Assembly (NCBI GenBank): GCA_030152125.1
Contig: JASLIR010000364.1
Span: forward strand, 1-7,908
DNA: 7,908 nt
Direction of reading: 5' to 3'
Source of the DNA: Alkanindiges sp.
GTDB taxonomy: Bacteria; Pseudomonadota; Gammaproteobacteria; Pseudomonadales; Moraxellaceae
Shown: positions 1 to 7,236 of the stretch, one piece after another
How positions within the stretch are numbered: the stretch's first letter is position 1
Layout of the letters: every line of letters starts with the position of its first letter
Program-made: the position numbers and the translations under genes
The notes under the pieces: generated by a model
Database searches by the model: none
The model's input: only the letters and a program-made list of their open reading frames with translations
Told to the model about the DNA's origin: nothing

Positions 1-193
1 CCACGAACTGATTAAAGTAAAAGTAAGCGGTGAAGACCGTGAGTTACGCGCAGCCCTGATTGACGAGCTGGCCAGCGCTACAGAAGCTGAAATTGTACAG
101 CGCATTGGTAAAATCGTACTGATTTACAAAAAAGCAGCCAAACAAAACCAGCATTTGTCCAACCTGATCCGCTTTGCGCATCTGTCCCAGTAA
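1..193 (+). CDS. yhbY: YhbY family RNA-binding protein (3' end only)
   Basis: This is the C-terminal 63 residues of a CRS1/YhbY-domain protein, whose start lies off the left edge. The frame begins at base 2 with HELIKVKVSGEDRE, which closely resembles the middle of E. coli YhbY. It continues through an IGKIVLIYKK segment that matches the last beta strand of the fold, and ends at TAA 191-193. YhbY proteins are small (about 95-100 residues in E. coli) and bind pre-50S ribosomal particles, so the role is large-subunit assembly in the cytoplasm. About 40 residues, including the conserved N-terminal GxxG-type loop region, are outside the window. The tail after the last strand (KQNQHLSNLIRFAHLSQ) differs from E. 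coli, as is usual for this variable end. The next gene lies 66 bases downstream on the same strand, so co-transcription is possible. Confidence 0.88.
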   Translation, partial: HELIKVKVSGEDRELRAALIDELASATEAEIVQRIGKIVLIYKKAAKQNQHLSNLIRFAHLSQ

Positions 194-259
194 TTGCCTG
201 GCAATAACGGCTGAATAACCATAGCGGATTAAATGACGTAAACACCTGAGGGGATTGGT

Positions 260-835
260 ATGGCAAGTTATGAACTGGACACCTTTACCCCTTATCCTGC
301 GGTCAGGGTTGTGGTTGCTACCGAATTAATTTTGCCATCCTCCATCAAGCTGCTATTTTTTACCATAGACCCGGAACAGCAAATTGACTGGCAGGATTAT
401 GCCGCTCCCAAGCAGCAACGCAGCTTTAACAGTACCCTAGGTTACCAACGTCAGGACTTTTTGTGGGAACAAACCTGTTTTGAACTGTTTGTGGGTATAA
501 AAGACCAGGACAGTTACCGGGAAATTAACTTAAGCCCGCAACAAGACTGGAACTGCTATGCCTTTGATGACTATCGTCAGCCCGATCAGCTTCCACCACA
601 AACTGCGCACGACATTGAACTGATTTCCCTGCAATGCAGCCCTAACAAGTTACAGGCCATTCTTAACCTGCAACAGTTTATTGAACAACAGGACTGTTAT
701 CTGGAAGATTTAAAACTGGGCATCAGCAGCGTAATCCGGCTTAAAAATGGCAAACAGCTGTTTTATGCCCTGCAGCACACGGGAAATCAGGCCGATTTTC
801 ATCGCCGCCAGGACTGGGTTGCCACAACTACTTAA
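260..835 (+). CDS. DOMON-like domain-containing protein
   Basis: A 191-residue soluble protein without signal peptide or membrane segment. Its pattern is that of the bacterial DOMON-like (type 9 carbohydrate-binding-like) beta-sandwich family. LWEQTCFELFVG lies at 68-79, the REINLSPQQDWNCYAFDDY block at about 87-105, and the closing strands LKLGISSVIRLKNGK at 151-165 with YALQHTG...DFHRRQDW at 169-186. DOMON domains in general bind haem or sugars; the cytoplasmic bacterial subfamily has no established function, so no substrate is assigned here. The start at ATG 260 is supported by GAGGGG at 248-253, six bases upstream. The gene follows yhbY on the same strand and may be read from the same transcript, but the two have no obvious functional link. 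No plus-strand terminator follows the stop codon: the GC-rich hairpin at 878-896 has its T tract on the other strand. Confidence 0.85.
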   Translation: MASYELDTFTPYPAVRVVVATELILPSSIKLLFFTIDPEQQIDWQDYAAPKQQRSFNSTLGYQRQDFLWEQTCFELFVGIKDQDSYREINLSPQQDWNCYAFDDYRQPDQLPPQTAHDIELISLQCSPNKLQAILNLQQFIEQQDCYLEDLKLGISSVIRLKNGKQLFYALQHTGNQADFHRRQDWVATTT

Positions 836-839
836 TTCT

Positions 840-871
840 TTTTTGTTCGCCATAATTTTTGTTCGCCATAA
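840..871. repeat. Perfect 16-bp tandem duplication
   Basis: The unit TTTTTGTTCGCCATAA occurs at 840-855 and again immediately at 856-871, with no mismatch and no spacer. It lies just after the stop codon of the DOMON-like gene. The second copy runs into the A run that forms the T tract of the minus-strand terminator at 870-896. The simplest reading is a recent slippage duplication of the sequence just beyond the terminator. Confidence 0.9.
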
Positions 872-896
872 AAAAATCCCCGGAGTGAGTCCGGGG
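870..896 (-). terminator. Intrinsic terminator of the lipoprotein gene
   Basis: On the minus strand a 7-bp GC-rich stem (CCCCGGA with TCCGGGG) closes a 5-base loop and is followed by one A and seven T. The arms are 878-884 and 890-896, and the T tract corresponds to the A run at 870-876. The stem lies about 100 bases beyond the stop codon of the minus-strand lipoprotein gene. On the plus strand no T run follows the stem, so it should not act as a good terminator for the DOMON-like gene. Confidence 0.85.
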
Positions 897-996
897 CGCC
901 AATATGGGGCGTGTTGAACTTTCAACCATGTTTCCATGTCTGAATACACAACAAACCCCTGCTTACAGCTTATTATTTATAGTGCTTGTGCTTATA

Positions 997-2040
997 TTAG
1001 GTAGCGGCAGTATATTCGTACTTCACGCTATAGCTCACACCAAAACCACTCACTGTTACCGTTGCTGCAATTGTGCCGGTTGTACCATTAAAGGTACAGG
1101 AATTCACGGTAAAACCTGAACCCGGAGGCAATCTGTCCTTAATGTCATTGATTGAGCAGAACTCTGATTGATTAGAAGGCTTGGCAATATTTTGCACATG
1201 AATAACAGGCGAAGCCACGCCAGCAGCCAATACTGTAATATCCAAGTTATAGTTGCCACTACCGCCTGTAGTCCCTGGAGTCAGCTTCACGGTAATACCA
1301 GTGGTAGAAATATTATAACTCCACTCGTAATTGGTGCTTTCGCCAACCTTGTATTTCACATTACAGGTATAAGTAGAACCGGTACCGGTACAAGCCTGGT
1401 TCAAACCGGTAATGCTGACACCATCCAGCACTTTATCCAGACCTGTAGCACCTACGGTAAAGCTGGTTTTAAACAGGTCGGGGTAACCTTTGGTAGTATC
1501 GTAGCCATTAGCATCAAATAGCGCCTTCAGGTTGGCAATCGCCTCTTTGGCTGCCTGATCCAGTGAGGCCTGGATTTCTGCTGCTGGCGTTTCAGTGGTT
1601 ACTTTTTTCCACTGGGTGAAAATATCAGCCAGGGTGCTGTAATCGCGGTTGTCCGGATCAGTATTCACCGCAAAAATAGCCTGCGTAGTCAACTGGGTCA
1701 CGTTTACGTTATCCGCTGCGGTAGCAGCAAAGGAATACAGGGTATCGGTATCGTTATAAGCTTTAATGATATAAGGTGCGCCCTTCTCAACACTTACACT
1801 AAACTTGCCGTCTGCACCAATGCTAACAGGGTCTGATACCACACCGTTTTTATTTTGAACAACCACCTTACCTACAAAGGCTTTACCGGTTGCGGCTGTT
1901 CCCTTCACGGTTTCTTTGGTGGTTACCGGTGTTATTGTTCCACTGTTGTTATCTTTATCGTCATCACAGCCTGTTATGGCAACAGCAGCAGTACAGATTG
2001 CTATGGCGAGTAAACTCTGGCTTAAGCGTTTCATCATCAT
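997..2040 (-). CDS. Predicted lipoprotein of unknown function, 347 residues
   Basis: The N-terminus has the form of a lipoprotein signal peptide: KR at 4-5, a hydrophobic stretch at about 9-23, then the lipobox ITGC with the acylated Cys at 25. The mature protein begins CDDDKDNN, a charged, flexible tether. In E. coli, Asp at +2 favours inner-membrane retention by Lol avoidance, but this rule is not universal. Residues about 44-107 look like a small beta domain of the carboxypeptidase-regulatory/Ig-like kind (GKAFVGKVVVQNKNG, then GADGKFSVSV). Residues about 110-212 are mostly helical and contain a SFTVGATGLDKVLDGVSI segment of a type common in secreted bacterial proteins. The C-terminal third is Thr/Gly-rich beta sequence with two cysteine pairs (217/226 and 295/315) that could form disulfides in the periplasm. 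The frame opens with three consecutive ATG codons. AAGGGA at 2043-2048 is only 2 bases before the first but 5 and 8 before the second and third, so translation probably starts at 2037 or 2034. I do not recognise a named family. Confidence 0.8.
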   Translation of the reverse strand: MMMKRLSQSLLAIAICTAAVAITGCDDDKDNNSGTITPVTTKETVKGTAATGKAFVGKVVVQNKNGVVSDPVSIGADGKFSVSVEKGAPYIIKAYNDTDTLYSFAATAADNVNVTQLTTQAIFAVNTDPDNRDYSTLADIFTQWKKVTTETPAAEIQASLDQAAKEAIANLKALFDANGYDTTKGYPDLFKTSFTVGATGLDKVLDGVSITGLNQACTGTGSTYTCNVKYKVGESTNYEWSYNISTTGITVKLTPGTTGGSGNYNLDITVLAAGVASPVIHVQNIAKPSNQSEFCSINDIKDRLPPGSGFTVNSCTFNGTTGTIAATVTVSGFGVSYSVKYEYTAAT

Positions 2041-2042
2041 CT

Positions 2043-2048
2043 TCCCTT
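2043..2048 (-). promoter_or_regulatory. Ribosome binding site deciding among three ATG codons
   Basis: The minus strand reads AAGGGA followed by AG and then three ATG codons in a row. The spacing is 2, 5 and 8 bases to the first, second and third ATG respectively. Normal spacing favours the second or third, which would shorten the signal peptide by one or two methionines without changing its nature. Confidence 0.6.
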
Positions 2049-2241
2049 ATAATAGAATCTGCGTCATCACTGCCTTTCTCAAGCATCGTATGATGATCGC
2101 AACTATAGGAAGATTAAGCGAAACCGCTAAAAATACACTCGCCCATATTAGGTATTGTGGTTTAAGGAAGATGTGAAAAAACTATATTTTTTAGTACTTA
2201 TTTAAGTATTTTTAAACTACAAACAAATTCATAAACAAATT

Positions 2242-2263
2242 AAGTAAGATTCCCTTCTTACTT
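2242..2263 (-). terminator. Weak hairpin terminator after the thioesterase gene
   Basis: A perfect 8-bp inverted repeat, AAGTAAGA at 2242-2249 and TCTTACTT at 2256-2263, encloses a 6-base loop. On the minus strand it lies about 18 bases beyond the thioesterase stop codon and is followed by AATTTGTTT. The stem is AT-rich and the T tract is interrupted, so termination may be partial and allow some readthrough into the lipoprotein gene. Confidence 0.5.
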
Positions 2264-2280
2264 CCAGCATTTAAGCGACA

Positions 2281-2859
2281 TTAATAGGCATACGATGCAA
2301 TGCCGGTGGCAATCAGTTTACCTTCATCATTATGCATATTCATACGCATGGTACAGCCCTTGCGGCCCATTCTTAACACTTCGGCACTGCCAATAAACTG
2401 CTTGCCACGTCCCGGCGCAATGTAGTCCACGCGCATGTCTACCGTAGCCAGGCGGCTAATCTTGCGCAGCATTTCGGTTGCTTCTTCCTTGTTGGCGCGC
2501 TTGTAAATTTCGCCCATGGCCACAATGCCACCAATGCTGTCCAGCAGGGTTGCACTCACCCCACCATGCAAAATCTGGAAAGCCACATTACCAATCAGGT
2601 GCTGATCCATATCCAGCACACATTTAATGTCATGGTGATCCACCACCATTTTCATCTGACTAAAGGCGAAAAAGGGAGACTCGTTAAAAGAGTTGCACAG
2701 GTGCTGCAACACCTTATCCAGTTTCTGCTCCAGTGGCAGGCTACCCGTCCACTGGCGTGACCGCGCCGCAGCCTGCTCGGCAGCAGTAATTGCCGCTTTT
2801 GATCGTTCAACATTTGACTCTTTAGTCGGAGAAATAACAGTTTTTTGTTGCTCAGGCAT
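2281..2859 (-). CDS. PaaI/YigI-type hotdog-fold thioesterase
   Basis: A 192-residue cytoplasmic protein with the hotdog thioesterase signature of the PaaI branch. HGGVSATLLDSIGG lies at 98-111, where HGG and the acidic Asp107 on the long helix are the usual active-site elements. The strand VDMRVDYIAPGRG at 140-152 and the closing strands RMGRKGCTMRMNMHNDEGKL at 163-182 and IATGIASYA at 183-191 complete the fold. Such enzymes hydrolyse acyl-CoA thioesters; the acyl chain cannot be told from sequence. About 40 residues at the N-terminus, Ala/Gln/Glu-rich and probably helical, precede the domain. Together with a MEKQ-like insert (residues about 119-132: KRANKEEATEMLRK), they make the protein longer than the usual 140-160 residues. 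It is transcribed divergently from hemB across a 53-bp gap. Only a weak GGGAT precedes the ATG at 2859. Confidence 0.85.
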   Translation of the reverse strand: MPEQQKTVISPTKESNVERSKAAITAAEQAAARSRQWTGSLPLEQKLDKVLQHLCNSFNESPFFAFSQMKMVVDHHDIKCVLDMDQHLIGNVAFQILHGGVSATLLDSIGGIVAMGEIYKRANKEEATEMLRKISRLATVDMRVDYIAPGRGKQFIGSAEVLRMGRKGCTMRMNMHNDEGKLIATGIASYAY

Positions 2860-2871
2860 GAATATCCCAGG

Positions 2872-2899
2872 TTGACAGCTTACAATACCTGCCTATTCT
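2872..2899 (+). promoter_or_regulatory. Predicted sigma-70 promoter of hemB-thiO
   Basis: A perfect -35 hexamer, TTGACA at 2872-2877, is followed after 16 bases by TATTCT at 2894-2899 (four of six matches to TATAAT). Transcription would begin near 2906, only about 7 bases before the first possible hemB ATG (2913) and about 16 before the second (2922). The opposite strand carries TAGAAT at 2900-2895, which could be a -10 for the divergent thioesterase gene. It has no good -35, so that reading is weak. Confidence 0.55.
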
Positions 2900-2906
2900 A
2901 GCCTGA

Positions 2907-3932
<1,026 letters not shown>

Positions 3933-3954
3933 GCAGCCAGCGGTTTACATCCAT

Positions 3955-5133
3955 ATGCATGTATTAATCATTGGCGGTGGTGTTATTGGCCTGATGTCGG
4001 CTTTAGAGCTATCACATGCCGGTTGCCAAGTAACAGTACTGGACCAGCAGGATTTTGGTCAGGCCGCCTCCTGGGCGGGTGGTGGCATTTTGTCCACCAT
4101 GTACCCGTGGCGCTACCGGCCCGCAGTGAATGCGCTGGCAAGGCATGGCAAGGTGTTGTACCAGCAGTGGCAACCCGTGTTATACGCTGAGACTGGTATG
4201 AACATTGAAATCCACCCCAGTGGTATGCTGATTCTGGACCAGCAGGATTTTGATACTGGCTTAGGCTGGGCTCAGCACGACCATGATGCCCAGCAGCAGG
4301 CACAATACCTGCAAAGCACTCCCCTGCACCAACTTTGCCCACAACTAAACCAGACGATTGAACAAGGGCTTTGGTTTGAACAGCTTGCCAATATCCGCAA
4401 TCCACGCTTGCTAAAAACCCTGATTACTTACCTGCACGCCCAGCCCAATGTGCGCATGGTCAGCCATATACGGGTGCAACAGCTTGTGCAGCAGCATGGC
4501 AGGATTGAAGCTGTACTGGACGACCAGCAACAGCGCTGGCAGGCCGATGCCTATGTGATAGCCAGTGGGGCATGGTCTGGCCTATTGAGTGAACAGCTGG
4601 GCTGGCAGTTGCCGGTACGGCCAATTCAGGGACAGATGATCCTGTTTAAAGCCCCAGCCAACTGGCTAGGCCAGATGGTCATGTACAAAGGAACTTACCT
4701 GATCCCCCGTCAGGACGGGCATATTGTTTGTGGTTCCAGCATGCAGGATGTCGGTTTTAATACCGACATAAACCCCGTGATAGGCCAGCAGCTTAAACAG
4801 GCTGCCCTTGATATCTTGCCTGGGCTGGCAGCTATGCCCATTGTAAAAGCATGGGCTGGATTACGACCTGCCTCGCCCTTAGGCATTCCATTTATTGGCC
4901 GCACAGCCACCCTGGATAACTTATGGCTGAATACCGGGCATTTCCGTAATGGGCTGGTTATGGCACCAGTGGCAGCGCGTATGTTACGTGAGCAAATGTT
5001 AGGGCAGCCCCTGAGCATTGACGATGCCGCCTATCAGCCTGGCAGGCTGATTCAGGCGCAGCATAACAGCACAACACCTACGGCCGAAAGCAGCAACAGG
5101 CTCATTCAGCAGAGCAGTCCAGCAACAGACTAA
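3955..5133 (+). CDS. thiO: Glycine oxidase ThiO (FAD-dependent)
   Basis: ThiO oxidises glycine with O2 to iminoacetate (dehydroglycine), the two-carbon/nitrogen donor for the thiazole ring of thiamine made by ThiG. It replaces the anaerobic radical enzyme ThiH. The N-terminal Rossmann motif GGGVIG (7-12) and the acidic end of strand two (TVLD, Asp30) bind FAD. ASWAGGGIL (38-46) is the second conserved D-amino-acid-oxidase-family block. YLIPRQDGHIVCGSSMQDVGF (248-268) and WAGLRPASP (300-308) carry substrate-pocket residues. Arg304 corresponds to the arginine that holds the glycine carboxylate in the Bacillus enzyme, and GHFRNG (328-333) is the C-terminal FAD-binding stretch. The protein is 392 residues, about 20-25 longer than the 369-residue Bacillus enzyme, owing to a Ser/Thr/Gln-rich tail after about 366. 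No Shine-Dalgarno sequence is visible before the ATG, although MHVLIIGGG is clearly the true N-terminus. Translational coupling to hemB may help. Confidence 0.93.
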   Translation: MHVLIIGGGVIGLMSALELSHAGCQVTVLDQQDFGQAASWAGGGILSTMYPWRYRPAVNALARHGKVLYQQWQPVLYAETGMNIEIHPSGMLILDQQDFDTGLGWAQHDHDAQQQAQYLQSTPLHQLCPQLNQTIEQGLWFEQLANIRNPRLLKTLITYLHAQPNVRMVSHIRVQQLVQQHGRIEAVLDDQQQRWQADAYVIASGAWSGLLSEQLGWQLPVRPIQGQMILFKAPANWLGQMVMYKGTYLIPRQDGHIVCGSSMQDVGFNTDINPVIGQQLKQAALDILPGLAAMPIVKAWAGLRPASPLGIPFIGRTATLDNLWLNTGHFRNGLVMAPVAARMLREQMLGQPLSIDDAAYQPGRLIQAQHNSTTPTAESSNRLIQQSSPATD

Positions 5134-5155
5134 GCCAGCAACAGGCCAGCAGCAG
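5119..5155 (+). repeat. CCAGCAACAG-type short repeats at the end of thiO
   Basis: CCAGCAACAG occurs at 5119-5128 and 5135-5144, and the near copy CCAGCAGCAG at 5146-5155. A related AGCAGCAACAGG lies at 5089-5100. The copies straddle the thiO stop codon at 5131-5133 and are not in a constant reading phase, so they look like slippage-prone DNA rather than a protein repeat. Confidence 0.7.
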
Positions 5156-5174
5156 AAACCACTGGTTATGGTTT
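5156..5174 (+). terminator. Possible weak terminator between thiO and the GT29 gene
   Basis: AAACCA at 5156-5161 pairs with TGGTTT at 5169-5174 around a 7-base loop, and ATTT follows on the plus strand. It is the only hairpin candidate in the 32-bp convergent gap and overlaps the stop codon of the minus-strand gene. The stem is short and the T tract poor, so termination here is uncertain. Confidence 0.3.
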
Positions 5175-6866
5175 ATTTCCCTGTAAAAACTCGCGGATAA
5201 GTACACTCTCGCGCTGCACATCATGCCGTGGCGATGGCGCCATGGCTTCCCAGTAATGCAGGGAGGGAACAGCCTCGCCCTGCTGGTTAAGCAGCTCCAA
5301 GCCATAATAAGTGGTCATGCTCACAGGATGATGCTGGGCGCACACCCAGGCTGTACACAAACCGGGGCTTGGCGCACGGCGCAGGCGGTGAATCAGTTCC
5401 TTTTGCTCCTGCTCCGGGAAAAACACCACCCGTCCGCCCTTGGCCAGCAGGCTGGTCACGGTTGACCAGCGATGGAAAAACAGCCATGGCTGGATGCCGG
5501 ACAGCACAATGTCCACTTCCGGCGGGGTCAGGTCAAATTTTTCTACCTCACCGCCGGGACGCACATGCATCTGCACCTTTGTACCGTAATCAGCAGCATA
5601 AGGCGGGCTAACATCAAAGTTGTCAAAGCGCACCACATAATCATGTGCATCAATAGCAGCACCCTGCTGCTTACCCAGTTCACAGGGTGAATTAGACACG
5701 ATGGCCAGTTGTTTGGCAGCATACAGTTTACGCCATACCAGATAGCGGTCTGCCTCCACCCGGCGATAGCTGTCCAGGGTAATCCGGGCTTTTTGCGACG
5801 TTTCATCGTCAGTATTCACCTGTTGCAGCAAGTACCAGGCTACCGAGGGCACATCTTCAGCAAACTCTTTCAGGTCGACAGTTTTCTGCACCGACAGGAA
5901 AGACTCCAGACGCTCATCTTCCTGCGAATGATACAAACAGGCCGACAGGGTAAATAACAGCTTCTGGTCTATACGGCGGCCTTTTACAAAGCGAATAACC
6001 TTGTTCAGCACTTTGGGCTGAATACCAAAATAGATCAGTAATAAATAGAACGCCTGTTTCAGCACATGTGAGTAAGCCGCACTATCTATCACCACCCGTT
6101 GCGCCAGCATGATCGCCTCCGGTGCGAAATAGCCCAGACGCACACATTTATCCAGATACAGCTCATTGGCAAGTTCAGTCAGTTCCGGGTAAGTCCGTAA
6201 CAGGATATAGCACCATAAACTTTCATAATGCAGCCCCTGCTGTGCCCACAGGCCATGTAGCCGGCGAATCAGCTTATCCAGACCCAGCCGCTGCTCCTTG
6301 TGAATATCAATAATCCTGAATAGCAGCACCAGCGTATCAGGGTATTGCTCACAGCGGATTAAGGTGGTCACCCATTCATTATAAAAGCCCAGGCCTTCCT
6401 TATGGTGTTGTTCTTCCGCAGCAAAGCGAGGCAAGGCCTGCTGGTAAAATGCCAGGCTTTCTTCTTCCTGCTCCAGCAGGTTGCATATGGTCGCCAGACG
6501 GTAATACACCCGAACCGTGTCATAACCGTAGTCCAGTGCTTTCAGATAATTGCTTTTTGCCGCATGCCAGTCCTGCATACGCTCTTGCGTTTGTGCGTAG
6601 AAATACCAGCGCTCGCCACTGTCATCATCGTCCAGCAGGGTTTGGCAACCCTGTAAGGCAATATCAAAGTGTTTTAAGCGCGAACTGAGGTTAATCAGTT
6701 TTAAATATAAATCCACAGAAAAATCATAGTCTTTCACTGCCTGCAACAGCAGTATTTCTGCCTGTTCCAGCTCTCCACTTTCTTCCAGCAAGTCAGCCTG
6801 CTGCACAATTTGTGCGATCCCGCTTTTTAAAACCCCGGATTGTTCCTGCACTACATCACTGCCCAT
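5166..6866 (-). CDS. TPR-like protein fused to a GT29 sialyltransferase-type domain
   Basis: A 566-residue protein without signal peptide or membrane segment. Residues about 14-150 are four or so helical pairs of TPR character (for example DLLEESGELEQAEILLLQAV at 25-44 and AKSNYLKALDYGYDTVRVYY at 103-122). More helical sequence follows to about 375. The C-terminal domain starts at LAIVSNSPCELGKQQGAAID (387-406) and continues HDYVVRFDNF. This resembles sialylmotif L of glycosyltransferase family 29, with the nucleotide-sugar-binding SNSP..LG..G and the IDxHDxVVRF block. APSPGLCTAWVCAQHHP (498-514) resembles motif S, and HYWE (537-540) supplies the His and Glu of the terminal motif VS. GT29 members transfer sialic acid from CMP-sialic acid. 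Some bacterial members sit in surface-polysaccharide loci, and their donor is often unproven. No sialic-acid synthesis gene is visible here, so the donor and acceptor remain open. The ATG at 6866 is preceded by AAAGG at a rather long distance. A pyruvyltransferase-family gene lies upstream on the same strand. Confidence 0.8.
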   Translation of the reverse strand: MGSDVVQEQSGVLKSGIAQIVQQADLLEESGELEQAEILLLQAVKDYDFSVDLYLKLINLSSRLKHFDIALQGCQTLLDDDDSGERWYFYAQTQERMQDWHAAKSNYLKALDYGYDTVRVYYRLATICNLLEQEEESLAFYQQALPRFAAEEQHHKEGLGFYNEWVTTLIRCEQYPDTLVLLFRIIDIHKEQRLGLDKLIRRLHGLWAQQGLHYESLWCYILLRTYPELTELANELYLDKCVRLGYFAPEAIMLAQRVVIDSAAYSHVLKQAFYLLLIYFGIQPKVLNKVIRFVKGRRIDQKLLFTLSACLYHSQEDERLESFLSVQKTVDLKEFAEDVPSVAWYLLQQVNTDDETSQKARITLDSYRRVEADRYLVWRKLYAAKQLAIVSNSPCELGKQQGAAIDAHDYVVRFDNFDVSPPYAADYGTKVQMHVRPGGEVEKFDLTPPEVDIVLSGIQPWLFFHRWSTVTSLLAKGGRVVFFPEQEQKELIHRLRRAPSPGLCTAWVCAQHHPVSMTTYYGLELLNQQGEAVPSLHYWEAMAPSPRHDVQRESVLIREFLQGNKP

Positions 6867-7236
6867 ATTTGTCCAATACCTTTATGGCACCTGTTAATAC
6901 CACATGGTTTTATTGCCATCTTTTGCCCTGATTCAGTATGGCGTCCTGTAGCCTGACAGTTACTATCGCCACATCAAGGCTGCATCCATTGCTTAAGCAT
7001 TCGCATGTTTTATTTAACACATTATAATTACTACAATAATTACTATATATTTTTATGGGTTTAATAAGCCAGTTTTTCCACGAAACATTTCAAAAATATG
7101 ACAAACAGCCAAACCTTAGCAAGCCGGAAGACTGTAACACGGGATTATGGCAAGCATATTGCGGGTTTCCGTGTTTGTTATCACATTTTAATAAACCGTC
7201 TTGCCAGATGAAGCAGCCCGGGATACACCAGCAAAA
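6867..7236. other. AT-rich, inverted-repeat-rich leader region of the GT29 gene
   Basis: This is non-coding DNA between the GT29 start (6866) and the hairpin at 7237-7304. It contains a perfect 10-bp palindrome, TGCTTAAGCA at 6990-6999. A very AT-rich block lies at about 7010-7055, where the minus strand has an exact TATAAT (7026-7021) with only a weak -35 (TATATA, 17 bases upstream). If used, that promoter would give a leader of about 150 bases. At 7136-7206 two 7-bp inverted repeats interleave: 7136-7142 with 7169-7175, and 7148-7154 with 7200-7206. The only open frame of note (7055-7249, plus) has no ribosome binding site and no recognisable content. Confidence 0.5.
7021..7026 (-). promoter_or_regulatory. 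Candidate -10 element for the GT29 gene
   Basis: The minus strand reads TATAAT, an exact -10 hexamer, inside an AT-rich block about 155 bases upstream of the GT29 start. The hexamer 17 bases further upstream, TATATA, matches TTGACA at only three positions. Because the surrounding DNA is nearly all A and T, a chance match is likely. Confidence 0.3.

Larger units (their letters stand above)
836..996. other. Non-coding gap between convergent genes
   Basis: This gap lies between the stop of the DOMON-like gene (plus) and the stop of the lipoprotein gene (minus). It holds the 16-bp tandem repeat and the minus-strand terminator. Between the terminator and the lipoprotein stop there is a short palindrome, GTTGAA-CT-TTCAAC at 913-926, whose two-base centre makes a stable hairpin unlikely. 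No convincing small gene is visible. Confidence 0.6.
2041..2280. other. AT-rich intergenic gap upstream of the lipoprotein gene
   Basis: This gap separates two minus-strand genes, the thioesterase (stop at 2281) and the lipoprotein (start near 2040). It holds the hairpin at 2242-2263 and a very AT-rich stretch at about 2176-2245. It also has a small inverted repeat, TACTT-ATTT-AAGTA, near 2197-2210. The promoter of the lipoprotein gene should lie here. Several partial -10 matches exist on the minus strand (for example TATAGT and TAATAT), but none has a good -35 at the right distance, so I do not place one. No small gene is supported. Confidence 0.5.

Noticed and set aside
193..205. Interrupted palindrome ATTGCC-T-GGCAAT just after the yhbY stop codon
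   Set aside because: The one-base centre leaves only about a 4-bp usable stem and no T tract follows, so it is not a terminator. A single short palindrome does not support an operator call.
710..949. A 79-residue minus-strand open frame
   Set aside because: It overlaps the end of the DOMON-like gene antisense and reads through the tandem repeat and the terminator hairpin, so it is not a real gene.
1168..1521. A 117-residue plus-strand open frame inside the lipoprotein gene
   Set aside because: It is entirely antisense to the lipoprotein frame, which has a clear signal peptide and good codon pattern. The antisense product shows no domain.
3933..3954. Regulatory RNA such as a TPP riboswitch in front of thiO
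   Set aside because: The gap after hemB is only 22 bases, far too short for a riboswitch, and no conserved thi-box sequence is present.
7023..7028. TATAAT on the plus strand in the AT-rich block
   Set aside because: No -35 match at 16-18 bases upstream and no plus-strand gene follows. It is a by-product of AT-rich sequence.
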